This document shows, piece by piece, positions 31,755 through 40,264 of a stretch of DNA of 49,930 nucleotides. The stretch covers positions 1 through 49,930 of the forward strand of contig JAEINR010000043.1 in assembly GCA_016342325.1 (NCBI GenBank). Direction: 5' to 3'. The DNA comes from Desulfobacterium sp. GTDB taxonomy: Bacteria > Desulfobacterota > Desulfobacteria > Desulfobacterales > Desulfobacteraceae. A program made the position numbers and the translations under genes. The first letter of the stretch is position 1, and each line of letters starts with the position of its first letter. Under the pieces are notes generated by a model, which worked only from the letters and a program-made list of their open reading frames with translations, was not told the origin of the DNA and did no database searches.

Positions 31755-33953
31755 ATGATGTTTAAGCAGAGTCTGAAACGGCTTTTGACCGTAAATTTCA
31801 TCATTGCAGCAATTTTGCCCATTGTTTTCCTGGGGTTCATCAGCCTGAACATCTTGAACAAAAGCATTAAAGCGGAGGTGTTCAGCAAGAATCTTCTGCT
31901 TGCCAAGGCCGTTGCCGGGGAGGTTGAACGGTTTTTAAAGGAGCCGGAACGCATCCTGGTTCAGATCAAGGAGATGATCGAAACGGAAAAGTTGATCTCC
32001 CTTGACAATATCGATTCCTATCTGGTTTCGATTCTTCGTCACTATCACACCTTTGAGATGATCAGGGTCCTGGATGCCAGGGGCAAGGTCAGCCATATCG
32101 CTCCTTTTGAGCAGGATATGGTGGGCATCGATATGACCGGTCATCCGTTTTACGGGGCCGTTAAGCAGACCGGCCGGCCTTTCTGGTCCCGCACCTTTAT
32201 CTCCATCTATTCCGGGTATCCCACCCTTGCCCTTGCCCTGCCGTTTAAGAACGGTGTGCTGGTGGGATATCTCAACCTGAAGTCCCTGTCCTCCATCACC
32301 GACAGAATCGGCATTGGAAGCCACGGCCATGCGTCCATTGTCGATAAAAACGGCACCTATATTGCCCATCCGGTTCGGGAGTACGTGGTACAGCAGGTGA
32401 ACGTCGGACACCTTGGTGTCATCAAAGAGGGCCTTGGCGGGTTTACCGGTTCCATGGAATTCTCCCACAAGGGGAACTTGCAGATCGGCAGTGTCACCCG
32501 AATGGCTGACTCCGGGTGGGTGGTGGCTGTGTTTCAATTTTCCAAAGCAGCCTTTGCACCCCTGAGGAAGATTTGGGTCGTCATCGGCACCGGTGGGGTC
32601 CTGGCCACGGCCCTGGGCATCTGTTTGGCCATTTTCAACATTCGGAAGGCCCTGATACCCCTTTCCCGTTTCACGGAAAAGACAAAACAGGTGGCCCAGG
32701 GGAACTACAACTATGGGTTTGAAGGTGAAACCTACCTTGAGGTCCGGGCGGTGTCGGAAAATTTCAAGCAGATGATAGAAGCGGTTAAAAGTCGGGAGGA
32801 GGCGCTCATTAATGCCAGGAACTACACCCGGATGGTGTTCAACTCCCTGGGCTCCTTTTTCGTCAGTGTGGATGCCTTGGGAAATATCATGGATTGGAAT
32901 GCCGCACCAGGGGCCATGGGCGATATCGTACCGGTCGAGGGTGAAAAAGTAGACCGATGTCTGCCCCGGTTTTTTACAAGGAACCTTGATATAGCGGCTG
33001 TGATCCGGGAGGGGGAGCCCAGGCATGTGGACCAGTTCAAGGTGGTCATAGGCGATGAGATCCGGTATTTTGAAATGGATATCGTCCCTTTTGCCGATAC
33101 CGGCATCAAAGGGGCCGTGATCCGGATCGACCATGTAACGGAAAAGGTGAAAATGCGCGAGATCATGACCCAGACCGAGAAGATGATGTCCGTGGGCGGG
33201 CTTGCCGCAGGCATGGCCCACGAGATCAACAATCCCCTTGCCGGCATCATCCAGAGCATGCAGGTGATCCGGAGCCGCATCGTCAGGTCCATGCCGAAAA
33301 ATGTGGAGGCGGCCGAAAAATGCGGTATCACCATGGATCAAATTCGTCTCTACATGGAGATGCGCAACATCCCCTTTATGCTCAAATCCGTGGGGGAGGC
33401 GGGCCAGCGGGCCGCCAAAATAGTGGCAAACATGCTCTCGTTCTACAGTAAGAGTCAATCCAAAACAGAGCTCAATGACATGAAACAGTTGGTTGAGACC
33501 AGTGTGGAACTGGCTGAGAGCGATTACAGCCTCAAGGAGACGTATGATTTCCACAAGGTTACCATTGTACGGGAATATGAAGGAAATCTCCCTTTGGTTG
33601 CCTGCGACGGTATCAAGATGCAACAGGTTTTTCTCAACCTGATCACCAACTCGGCCCACGCCATGGCCCTTCAGACCGATCCCTCCAGGAAAAACACACT
33701 CACCCTTTCCATCAAAAAAACAGAGCGTCACGTGGTGATCCAAGTGGAAGATAACGGCCCGGGCATGGATGAAAGTGTTAGAAAACGGGTCTTTGAACCG
33801 TTTTTTACCACCAAGGGAACCCAGACCGGCACCGGTCTCGGACTCTGCGTTGCCTATTTTATCGTTACCGAAGACCACAACGGCCTCATGACCGTTGAGT
33901 CCACCCCGGGCAGGGGAAGCAAGTTCTGCGTGGGCCTTCCATTGGTCGATTAG
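31755..33953 (+). CDS. Cache-domain sensor histidine kinase
   Basis: 732 residues. Membrane helix about 13-35, a large periplasmic double-Cache sensor about 38-270 (G-R-P-F-W-S-R-T-F-I-S-I-Y-S-G-Y-P-T and the H-G-H-A-S-I-V-D-K-N-G-T-Y-I-A-H-P motif), second helix about 278-300, HAMP about 300-350, a PAS-like domain about 360-470, then HisKA with [11 protein letters not shown]-box N-S-A-H-A-M, and G-boxes D-N-G-P-G and G-T-G-L-G-L. The periplasmic sensor could read ligand directly or through the two binding lipoproteins encoded just before it. No response regulator lies in the neighbourhood. Confidence 0.9.
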   Translation: MMFKQSLKRLLTVNFIIAAILPIVFLGFISLNILNKSIKAEVFSKNLLLAKAVAGEVERFLKEPERILVQIKEMIETEKLISLDNIDSYLVSILRHYHTFEMIRVLDARGKVSHIAPFEQDMVGIDMTGHPFYGAVKQTGRPFWSRTFISIYSGYPTLALALPFKNGVLVGYLNLKSLSSITDRIGIGSHGHASIVDKNGTYIAHPVREYVVQQVNVGHLGVIKEGLGGFTGSMEFSHKGNLQIGSVTRMADSGWVVAVFQFSKAAFAPLRKIWVVIGTGGVLATALGICLAIFNIRKALIPLSRFTEKTKQVAQGNYNYGFEGETYLEVRAVSENFKQMIEAVKSREEALINARNYTRMVFNSLGSFFVSVDALGNIMDWNAAPGAMGDIVPVEGEKVDRCLPRFFTRNLDIAAVIREGEPRHVDQFKVVIGDEIRYFEMDIVPFADTGIKGAVIRIDHVTEKVKMREIMTQTEKMMSVGGLAAGMAHEINNPLAGIIQSMQVIRSRIVRSMPKNVEAAEKCGITMDQIRLYMEMRNIPFMLKSVGEAGQRAAKIVANMLSFYSKSQSKTELNDMKQLVETSVELAESDYSLKETYDFHKVTIVREYEGNLPLVACDGIKMQQVFLNLITNSAHAMALQTDPSRKNTLTLSIKKTERHVVIQVEDNGPGMDESVRKRVFEPFFTTKGTQTGTGLGLCVAYFIVTEDHNGLMTVESTPGRGSKFCVGLPLVD

Positions 33954-33964
33954 ACTTTTCCCAC

Positions 33965-33984
33965 CCCGTCTTTTACGGGTTTTT
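33965..33984 (+). terminator. Short intrinsic terminator after the Cache kinase
   Basis: CCCGT-CTTTT-ACGGG followed by TTTTT. The stem is only five pairs, but the T-run and position directly after the stop support it. It overlaps the stop codon of the converging peptidase gene. Confidence 0.45.
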
Positions 33985-35070
33985 CTGATCCTTTCCGTTG
34001 TCATACACAAGGACCATGAACCGGTCCAGAATATCCAGCATCCAAAAAATGCTCTCGATCTCCACATGCTCATCCGTTGCATGGGCGGTCATGATTCCCC
34101 GGGCACCCCAGATGACGCCGGGGATCCCGTAATCGCTCAGGAACCTGGCATCGCTTGCGCCATGTTCAAATCCTGTCACCGCTTCCGGAATAAGGGAGAG
34201 GAGGGTCTGAAGATGGGGAGAATCTCCCCCCCTGAAGAGGGGTTCCTTTTCCTCGGTGGTTACCATGGATATCGTGACCCTGTCGATCTCTGCCAGGATG
34301 GCATCCGGATCATCGTTTTCGGTATATCGTATGTCCAGCACGGCATGGGCCGTGTCACACACCTGATTGACCGATTCGCCTCCCTGGATGATGCCCGTGT
34401 TCAGGGTCTTGTGCCAGTGTCCGGGCCCATCCGCCTCAAACAGGGGGCGCACCTTTTTCAGGTCGTCCACCAGGATGTCGATGGCATTTGTCCCGAGCCA
34501 GGGCATGGCGCCGTGGGCCGCTTTCCCCTGGGCCGTGAGCTTTATATCGAGAATTCCCTTTCCCTTGGTGATGATCTGTTCAGGCTCTCCGCCGTCCAAG
34601 GCAATGGCAAAATCAGCTTGAACGCTTTTCAGGGTGTGTCTGGCCCCGTCATATCCCCCGGTCTCCTCATCCCCGGTCAGGAGAATTCCAAAGGGAAGGT
34701 GCTCCTGCCCCAGGCCTTCTTTTCCAAGTTTTGCCATCCATTGTTTTAAAAGAACAAGGCTGAGGGCCACGGCATATTTGTCGTCAACGCTGCCCCTGCC
34801 GTAGATTTTTCCTTCCCGTTCAACCGGTTCGAACAGGGCGTCAGGACCGTCCACCACATCAAAGTGAGCCATGAGAAGCACTGGGGTTACCCCGGGTTTC
34901 GGGGTGACAAGAATCGAGGGGATGGCGTTGTTGTCAACTCTCTTGTAGCTCACCCCAAGGTTGGTAAGAAATGTTTCGATGAAATCCGCGCACCGATTCA
35001 ATTCGTCCGGTCTTGATGCGATGGTCTTGAATCGCATCAACTCTTTTAACACTGATATCACTTCACCCAT
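33973..35070 (-). CDS. M20-family metallopeptidase (ArgE/DapE/ACY1 type)
   Basis: 365 residues from the ATG at 35070, which follows AGGAGA; an upstream ATG at 35121 lacks this. Di-zinc site motifs are all present: M-A-H-F-D-V-V-D, G-R-G-S-V-D-D-K-Y, T-G-D-E-E-T-G-G, D-G-G-E, and a late H-A-T-D-E-H. The dimerisation domain sits between. M20 enzymes cleave N-acyl amino acids, dipeptides or carbamoyl compounds. It follows a LeuA-type synthase gene by 70 bases on the same strand, so it may deacylate an intermediate or product of that enzyme, which is speculative. Confidence 0.88.
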   Translation of the reverse strand: MGEVISVLKELMRFKTIASRPDELNRCADFIETFLTNLGVSYKRVDNNAIPSILVTPKPGVTPVLLMAHFDVVDGPDALFEPVEREGKIYGRGSVDDKYAVALSLVLLKQWMAKLGKEGLGQEHLPFGILLTGDEETGGYDGARHTLKSVQADFAIALDGGEPEQIITKGKGILDIKLTAQGKAAHGAMPWLGTNAIDILVDDLKKVRPLFEADGPGHWHKTLNTGIIQGGESVNQVCDTAHAVLDIRYTENDDPDAILAEIDRVTISMVTTEEKEPLFRGGDSPHLQTLLSLIPEAVTGFEHGASDARFLSDYGIPGVIWGARGIMTAHATDEHVEIESIFWMLDILDRFMVLVYDNGKDQKNP

Positions 35071-35140
35071 GGAGATTCTCCTGTTTTTAAATTTCTGCTG
35101 TAAGATTTCTCGGCTTTTCAACGTCGGGAGCAGTCATGTA

Positions 35141-36274
35141 TTATTGCTGTTTGGAACAGGCGTCGGCAATGGCTTGGATCTCGTCTTTCCCAAGACTGCG
35201 GTTCAACCGTGCGCTGTTGTTCTTTATCACCTGGGTGATGGCATTGATTGCCTTGGGGGCGTAAGTTATCCCCTTCTGGTCAAGGTATTGGTTTACCAGT
35301 TTTTTGCCGCACAGGACATTTATGAAAAATTGTTGTTCACGCCGGATACCATAGCCCCCGCCGCTGTGGGTCCCCGCCACATGGGTCTTTACTCCGGCAC
35401 CGAAAAAGGGGGTGTTGTAGGTGAGAAGGGATTGGCCGGTCTGGTCCTTGCAAATGGTATCGATGTACTGGTAATAGGCCTTGAAGGTCTCCACATCCTC
35501 CAGGTTGATCCCAAGGGCATACCCTTGGTCCTTCAGCATTTTTGCCGTGGTGTAGAGGTCGGCAAGCCCGTTTCTTTCCCCCAGGCCGAGCACCGAGGCT
35601 TCAACCACGGTGGCGCCTGCAACAACGCCCATGACGGTGTTGGCCGACGCCATGCCCAGATCATTGTGGCAGTGGATGCTGAGGCGGGTGTCAGACCCGT
35701 GGGCAAGGCGGGAGATGGGGAGGATGGTATCATAGATCTGGTTCGGCCCCATGATACCCGAGGTGTCGGGCAGGGAGAGAATGTCAATGGAGAGTTCCTT
35801 GATCAGGTAGGTCGCGGCCCTTGAGAGAAACCCGGGATCCGTTCTTCCGATGTCCAGGATGGCAAGGGAGATGCACGCCCCGGGACAGTTGTTTCGGATC
35901 TCTTCCAGGGACGCTGCCACGGTTTCAAAGATCCGGCTTAGATCCTTGTTCCAGTCGTTCTGCCGCACATGGGCATGGAGGTGGAAATCCATGGTGCCGG
36001 TTTGGACCAGGATGCCTGCATCCTCCGGGCAGGCCCGTCCCATGGCCGCAACCCGGGTGGGAAAACCACGGTTTTGGGCAAGATGGACCAATTGTTTCAA
36101 TTTCGTTTGTTCCGACACATGGGCCGGTGGGTAACCTGCCTGGCAGATGTCCATGACAAGGGTTGCCTGGAACTCGAGCACGGTTTGGGCCTGGTCTGGG
36201 GAGAAGACGATACCCCTGTGCTGCATGCCTTCCCGCAGGGTCTCGTCGATGATACAAATCTTGGCTTTGTTCAT
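35141..36274 (-). CDS. LeuA/homocitrate-synthase-like carboligase (DRE-TIM superfamily)
   Basis: 377 residues. TIM-barrel enzyme of the isopropylmalate/citramalate/homocitrate synthase group: D-E-T-L-R-E-G-M-Q at residue 10 (the usual form is D-x-T-L-R-D-G-x-Q), S-I-H-C-H-N-D-L-G-M-A near 190 (metal-binding H-x-H), and G-L-G-E-R-N-G. It condenses an acyl-CoA with a keto acid in known relatives. It lacks the C-terminal LeuA allosteric domain (about 130 residues), so it resembles NifV or AksA in size. Which keto acid is used is unknown. First gene of a pair with the M20 peptidase. Confidence 0.82.
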   Translation of the reverse strand: MNKAKICIIDETLREGMQHRGIVFSPDQAQTVLEFQATLVMDICQAGYPPAHVSEQTKLKQLVHLAQNRGFPTRVAAMGRACPEDAGILVQTGTMDFHLHAHVRQNDWNKDLSRIFETVAASLEEIRNNCPGACISLAILDIGRTDPGFLSRAATYLIKELSIDILSLPDTSGIMGPNQIYDTILPISRLAHGSDTRLSIHCHNDLGMASANTVMGVVAGATVVEASVLGLGERNGLADLYTTAKMLKDQGYALGINLEDVETFKAYYQYIDTICKDQTGQSLLTYNTPFFGAGVKTHVAGTHSGGGYGIRREQQFFINVLCGKKLVNQYLDQKGITYAPKAINAITQVIKNNSARLNRSLGKDEIQAIADACSKQQ

Positions 36275-36411
36275 ACCGCACCTCTCTTTTGCTGGGGCTT
36301 TGGGGGGTTGTCGATTTTTGTGCCAAAGTATATCCGCAAACGCTTTCCATGGTAAGAAAAATCTTCACTTTTTCAGGAATGCTTTGTTTTGGGGCCAGGA
36401 TCATTTCCCCC

Positions 36412-36441
36412 TTGACATTGGGCTTGGGTTTAATCTATGTA
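36412..36441 (+). promoter_or_regulatory. Possible sigma-70 promoter before the cobalamin riboswitch
   Basis: TTGACA at 36412-36417 and a weaker TATGTA at 36436-36441 with an 18-base spacer. Position, directly before the riboswitch, fits well; the -10 element is poor. Confidence 0.4.
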
Positions 36442-36446
36442 GGACA

Positions 36447-36610
36447 GGTCAGGCGCTCTTAACGAGCACAATAGGGAATCCGGTGAAATCCCGGAACGGG
36501 CCCGCCGCTGTAATTGGGGACGAACGCTGCAGGATGCCACTTTCGGAAATGTGAACCGGGGGGAAGGCGCGGCAATTAGGATGATCCAAGAGTCAGAAGA
36601 CCTACCTGAT
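36447..36610 (+). ncRNA. Cobalamin (AdoCbl-type) riboswitch
   Basis: Contains the landmark blocks in order: AGGGAATCCGGTGAAATCC (from about 36473), GCCCGCCGCTGTAA (core, 36499-36512 region) and the B12 box AGTCAGAAGACCTACC at 36591-36606. It stands before cbiK and cobO, genes of cobalamin synthesis, and is followed by an intrinsic terminator, so cobalamin binding probably stops transcription. Confidence 0.9.
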
Positions 36611-36672
36611 AGATTTGTGTTTCCCCGTGGATCAGGGATGGCATCAAGATTTTCAGGATAAGAAAAGGGATA

Positions 36673-36707
36673 CCCTGGATCGATTGTAATCGGTTCGGGG
36701 TTTTTTT
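36673..36707 (+). terminator. Intrinsic terminator controlled by the cobalamin riboswitch
   Basis: 12-pair stem (CCCTGGATCGAT with ATCGGTTCGGGG, some G-U pairs), loop TGTA, then seven T. It lies between the B12 box and the cbiK start, the expected place for the expression platform. Confidence 0.75.
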
Positions 36708-36754
36708 ATTGCTTCGAACGCTTTTTGTGAATCGTTTTACCAAGAGGAAAATCA

Positions 36755-37630
36755 ATGCAAAAAAAAATCATCTCGTTTCTTTCCATCGTCCTGTTGCTGC
36801 TGCCGGCCCTTGTCCTTGCCCATGGCCATGATCGTCCTGAGAAAAAGGGTATCCTGCTGGTTGCCTTTGGCTCCAGTGTTCCCCAGGCCCGGGTGTCGTT
36901 TGAGAACATCGATAAAACCGTCAAAGCCACCTTCAATGGGATGCCGGTCCGATGGGCCTACACCTCGGCCATCATCCGAAACAAGCTCGCAAAACAGGGT
37001 GAAGTTCTCGACAGCGTTGCCATGGCCCTGGCAAAGATGACCGACGATGGGTTTACCCACGTGGCCGTGCAGTCCCTCCACACCATCCGGGGGGAAGAGT
37101 ATGACGATCTTGCAAGGACGGCCCGGGCCTTTGAAGGCATGCCCAACGGTATCCTGCAAATTGTGCTTGGGGCGCCTATGATTTCGAGCCAGGCGGATAT
37201 TGAAGCCGTGGCCCGGGCCGTGGTCAGCAATATTCCCCAAGATAGAAAACCGGGAGAGGCCGTGGTTCTTATGGGACACGGAACGCCCCATCCTTCCAAC
37301 GCCTTTTATGCGGCCATGATGTTCAACCTCCAGAAGATCGATCCCAATATCTTTGTGGGTACGGTTGAGGGCTCACCTGAAATTGGCGACATCAAGGCGA
37401 TGCTGGCGAAAAACAAGGTCAAGAGCGCCTACCTCATTCCGTTCATGTCCGTTGCCGGGGACCATGCAAGAAACGACATGGCAGGCGACGAGGACGATTC
37501 CTGGAAGTCAATCCTGACAAAAGCGGGCATTGACTGCAAGACGGTCCTCAAGGGAACCGCAGAATACGATAACATGGTAGCCATCTGGGTCAAGCACCTG
37601 AGCCAGGCCTTGGCGCATTTCAAGGGATAG
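36755..37630 (+). CDS. cbiK: Periplasmic sirohydrochlorin cobaltochelatase CbiK
   Basis: 291 residues. A Sec signal (residues 1-22, ending L-V-L-A) makes it an exported CbiK, as known for the periplasmic CbiK of Desulfovibrio. Body: G-I-L-L-V-A-F-G-S-S, V-Q-S-L-H-T-I-R-G-E-E-Y (active-site His) and V-L-M-G-H-G-T-P-H-P-S-N (second metal His). Class II chelatases insert Co2+ into sirohydrochlorin; the exported forms may instead handle iron or heme-like tetrapyrroles, or bind metal in the periplasm. Under a cobalamin riboswitch with cobO, so a corrinoid role is likely. Confidence 0.92.
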   Translation: MQKKIISFLSIVLLLLPALVLAHGHDRPEKKGILLVAFGSSVPQARVSFENIDKTVKATFNGMPVRWAYTSAIIRNKLAKQGEVLDSVAMALAKMTDDGFTHVAVQSLHTIRGEEYDDLARTARAFEGMPNGILQIVLGAPMISSQADIEAVARAVVSNIPQDRKPGEAVVLMGHGTPHPSNAFYAAMMFNLQKIDPNIFVGTVEGSPEIGDIKAMLAKNKVKSAYLIPFMSVAGDHARNDMAGDEDDSWKSILTKAGIDCKTVLKGTAEYDNMVAIWVKHLSQALAHFKG

Positions 37631-37639
37631 CGTATGTCC

Positions 37640-37674
37640 GGGGTCAGGCTTTTCGTGTAAACACGCCTGACCCC
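37640..37674 (+). other. Long intergenic hairpin after cbiK
   Basis: GGGGTCAGG (37640-37648) pairs with CCTGACCCC (37666-37674); an inner CGTGT-AA-ACACG continues the stem after a bulge. No T-run follows, so RNA processing or protection of the cbiK message is more likely than termination. Confidence 0.5.
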
Positions 37675-37730
37675 GTCCGAAGGTTGAGTTCAATAAACCC
37701 ACCTCCGAAACGTAACTTAAGGAGTCAATC

Positions 37731-38033
37731 ATGAACAGCGACCATGTAATGAAGATTAACCGGGCTTGCGCCCCAGGGGCAGCAACCGGCACGTTTCCCA
37801 TTTACACCATGAGGGACGGATTTCTCTTTCGAACCGTTGGCCATCCCATGGGATGGTCAGAGCACCCGGATTACCGGCTTGGAGAGGATGGGAAGCTTTA
37901 TCGAACAAAATACCACCTCCACGGCATGGGTAGACTGCCTGAGTATGAGTTTGGAAAGGATGGAAAACTCTATCGCACGGAAAACCATTTGGAGGGCCGT
38001 GGCAGCGAGCCTGACTTTGAAATCGTTGATTAA
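37731..38033 (+). CDS. Small protein made of three exact 24-residue repeats
   Basis: 100 residues. After a 28-residue lead-in, three back-to-back 24-residue units fill the rest: residues 29-52, 53-76 and 77-100. Each starts D-G-x-L-[FY]-R-T, has a His at position 10-11, an H/G-rich middle and ends with P-[DE]-[YF]-[RE]-[LFI]. Units of this size with aromatic and glycine positions suggest a small beta-propeller-like or beta-flower fold. AAGGAG precedes the ATG. It lies between cbiK and cobO behind the cobalamin riboswitch, so it may be a corrinoid or metal accessory protein. No family is recognised and no signal peptide is seen. Confidence 0.7.
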   Translation: MNSDHVMKINRACAPGAATGTFPIYTMRDGFLFRTVGHPMGWSEHPDYRLGEDGKLYRTKYHLHGMGRLPEYEFGKDGKLYRTENHLEGRGSEPDFEIVD

Positions 38034-38042
38034 ATATTTTAA

Positions 38043-38068
38043 CCGTCCTGTCTTCCCAGGCAGGACGG
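38043..38068 (+). other. Intergenic hairpin before cobO
   Basis: CCGTCCTG (38043-38050) and CAGGACGG (38061-38068) form a perfect 8-pair stem with a 10-base loop; no T-run follows. Lies 25 bases before the cobO ATG and may affect its translation or RNA stability. Confidence 0.45.
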
Positions 38069-38093
38069 GTGGTACAGGAGAGGTCGATCTATC

Positions 38094-38615
38094 ATGGACA
38101 GTGAATTACTGATCGTTAATACGGGATATGGAAAAGGAAAAACCACCGCGGCCCTGGGGCTTGCCATGAGGGCCCTGGGCCATGGTTACAAGGTGTGCAT
38201 TATTCAATTTATGAAGGGAAGCTGGGAGTACGGAGAACTCTTCTCTGCCGAGCGCTTTGGCGACAACCTGGATTTCCATGTGATGGGAAGGGGATTTACC
38301 TGGCAATCCGACAACATGGAAAAGGACAGGGAAACCGCCCTGCATGCCTGGGACAGGGCCAAGGAGATCATTTCTTCGGAGGAGTACAAGGTGGTGATCC
38401 TGGACGAGTTGACCTATCTGATGACCTTCAATTTCATTGATACCAACGAGGCTGTTGCCTTTTTATCGGACGAGAACAGGAAAAACCATGTGGTGGTAAC
38501 CGGCAGGGACGCCCCCAAGGCCCTCATCGATGCGGCCGATCTCGTGACCGAGATGAAGGAGGTGAAGCATCCCTACACGTCCGGAATCATGGCCCAGAAG
38601 GGCATTGAGTTCTAG
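38094..38615 (+). CDS. cobO: Cob(I)yrinic acid a,c-diamide adenosyltransferase
   Basis: 173 residues, the usual length of CobO/BtuR/CobA. P-loop T-G-Y-G-K-G-K-T-T-A-A-L-G at residues 8-20, I-I-Q-F-M-K-G-S near 37, L-D-E-L-T-Y near 102, and V-V-T-G-R-D-A-P near 133. The enzyme adds the adenosyl group to cob(I)alamin. Third gene of the riboswitch-controlled operon. The sequence is complete and no residue of the P-loop is altered. Confidence 0.93.
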   Translation: MDSELLIVNTGYGKGKTTAALGLAMRALGHGYKVCIIQFMKGSWEYGELFSAERFGDNLDFHVMGRGFTWQSDNMEKDRETALHAWDRAKEIISSEEYKVVILDELTYLMTFNFIDTNEAVAFLSDENRKNHVVVTGRDAPKALIDAADLVTEMKEVKHPYTSGIMAQKGIEF

Positions 38616-38631
38616 GCGCGCCGATCGCTTG

Positions 38632-40086
38632 TTATTCCCGGGTCGCCAGGGTCGTCTCACATCGGTTCCGTCCGTTTGCTTTTGCCGCATAAAGGGCCTT
38701 GTCCACGCGTTTCAGGAGGCTCTCCCGGGTATCCTGGTGGATCTGTTCGGTGACGCCAAGGCTGATGGTGGCAGGAATCTGTTTTTCCTGGTACACAGCG
38801 GGATCTGCTTCCACGGCCCTGCGGACCTTTTCCGCCATTGCCAGGGCATCTTCAAGGGGACACTCCTTGAGGAGTACGAGAAATTCCTCCCCGCCCCACC
38901 GGCATAGAACGTCGTTGCTGCGGATCGCATTAGCGGTGGTTTCCACCACCTTCTGCAGGACGCAATCCCCTGCCATGTGGCCGTGGGTGTCATTAACCTT
39001 TTTAAAGTGGTCCATGTCAAACAGGATAAGGGAGAAAGGCTTTTGTTCCCGTGGGAGATCCTTTAACGCCTGGTCCATGATGATATCAAAGGCCCTGCGG
39101 TTGTAAATGCCGGTGAGCTTGTCAATGGTGGCCATCCGTGTGAGCCGTTGTTGGTAGGAAGAGATGGTCAGGTTGGTCGCCAGGAGAATCAAGGCTGTGA
39201 TGACAAAGGATAAACACAGGTTGGTGATCAGGGTGTTTTTGATCTTATCGATCTCCTTATCTCCCCGCTGCTCAACAAACAGATACCACCCGAATTCCGG
39301 TATGTAGCGGTTGTTCACATAAACGGTTTTGCCGTTGTCCTGGTATTCAAAGGACAGGGGGGCGCCCTTGAGAATATCCTCCCTGTGTTCGGCCATGCCC
39401 TGGACGGCAAAGATGTTTTTCCGGGGGTCGGGAAAGTCCTTGCCGTGGAGGGTCACCCGGCCGTTGCTGTCGGTAAAGTAGATGCTTCGCTGGTAGGTTC
39501 GCTGGTAGGTGTTGATTAAATTTTTTACGGCATGGATGGCAAGGCCCACTCCGGTTGCCCCGATATAATTGCCGTCATAGTCCTGGACCCTGTGATTGAT
39601 GAAGATGGTCATGGTGTCCTTGTGGGCCATGTCCGGGTCCAAGTTGATTTCATACTCTGAATCCATGTTCTTGATGCGGAAATACCACTGGTCCCGTTCC
39701 TCTTTCTCGCTGACGGTTTTGAGTATGCCGCCCGGGTAGTAGTATCTATTGGTGGCATCGGAGACAAAAAAGCTTGAAAAGGTATTATATTTGGTTTTGA
39801 TCTCTCCAAGGTAATGGGAGATTTTTTTTGAGCCTTTCTCCCCCTGGAGCACCCAGTCCCGGAGAAAGGTGTCCGTTGCCATGAGGGAGGCGATAAAGAT
39901 CGGTCTGAGCAAGTCCCTCTGGATCTCAGAATAGATGTTGTCGCCTGTCAGGGGAAGCTCATTCTGGGTGATGTGGGTCCGCAAGGAAGAACTTGAGACA
40001 AGGTAGCTTGTCACGCTGATGCCCAGGAAACCTGTGATGAGAAGCAGGCTGATGATGATGATGAGCCGACGGTTACCTTGTTCCAT
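38632..40086 (-). CDS. Cache-domain diguanylate cyclase (GGEEF with I-site)
   Basis: 484 residues. Helix about 11-33, extracellular double-Cache sensor about 35-285 (R-Y-Y-Y-P-G-G, then D-Q-W-Y-F, and G-A-T-G-V-G-L), helix about 290-310, GGDEF domain about 320-480 with active site R-W-G-G-E-E-F and inhibitory R-S-N-D exactly five residues before it. The family makes c-di-GMP from GTP. The product may feed the MshEN-domain glycosyltransferase encoded 8 kb away. AAGGAGTGAA precedes the ATG. Single gene. Confidence 0.92.
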   Translation of the reverse strand: MEQGNRRLIIIISLLLITGFLGISVTSYLVSSSSLRTHITQNELPLTGDNIYSEIQRDLLRPIFIASLMATDTFLRDWVLQGEKGSKKISHYLGEIKTKYNTFSSFFVSDATNRYYYPGGILKTVSEKEERDQWYFRIKNMDSEYEINLDPDMAHKDTMTIFINHRVQDYDGNYIGATGVGLAIHAVKNLINTYQRTYQRSIYFTDSNGRVTLHGKDFPDPRKNIFAVQGMAEHREDILKGAPLSFEYQDNGKTVYVNNRYIPEFGWYLFVEQRGDKEIDKIKNTLITNLCLSFVITALILLATNLTISSYQQRLTRMATIDKLTGIYNRRAFDIIMDQALKDLPREQKPFSLILFDMDHFKKVNDTHGHMAGDCVLQKVVETTANAIRSNDVLCRWGGEEFLVLLKECPLEDALAMAEKVRRAVEADPAVYQEKQIPATISLGVTEQIHQDTRESLLKRVDKALYAAKANGRNRCETTLATRE

Positions 40087-40264
40087 TTCACTCCTTGCTG
40101 TGCCGGGTAGATCGGAAATCTAAGCAATATCGCAGGCTCTTTCCAGGATTGCAATAGAAAAAAAACGTGCTTTTGATCAAGGATGCTGGTATTCATTGGG
40201 GCTAACCTGATAATCTGGTCGGGGTTTGTGTGGGGTTTAATCTATTAAATCGAGGAGTTGAACA

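Noticed and set aside
31935-34082. A 715-codon open frame antisense to the Cache histidine kinase
   Set aside because: It lies opposite a gene with clear kinase motifs, has no ribosome binding site, and its reading is full of His, Gly and Pro runs as expected for an antisense shadow of GC-rich coding sequence.
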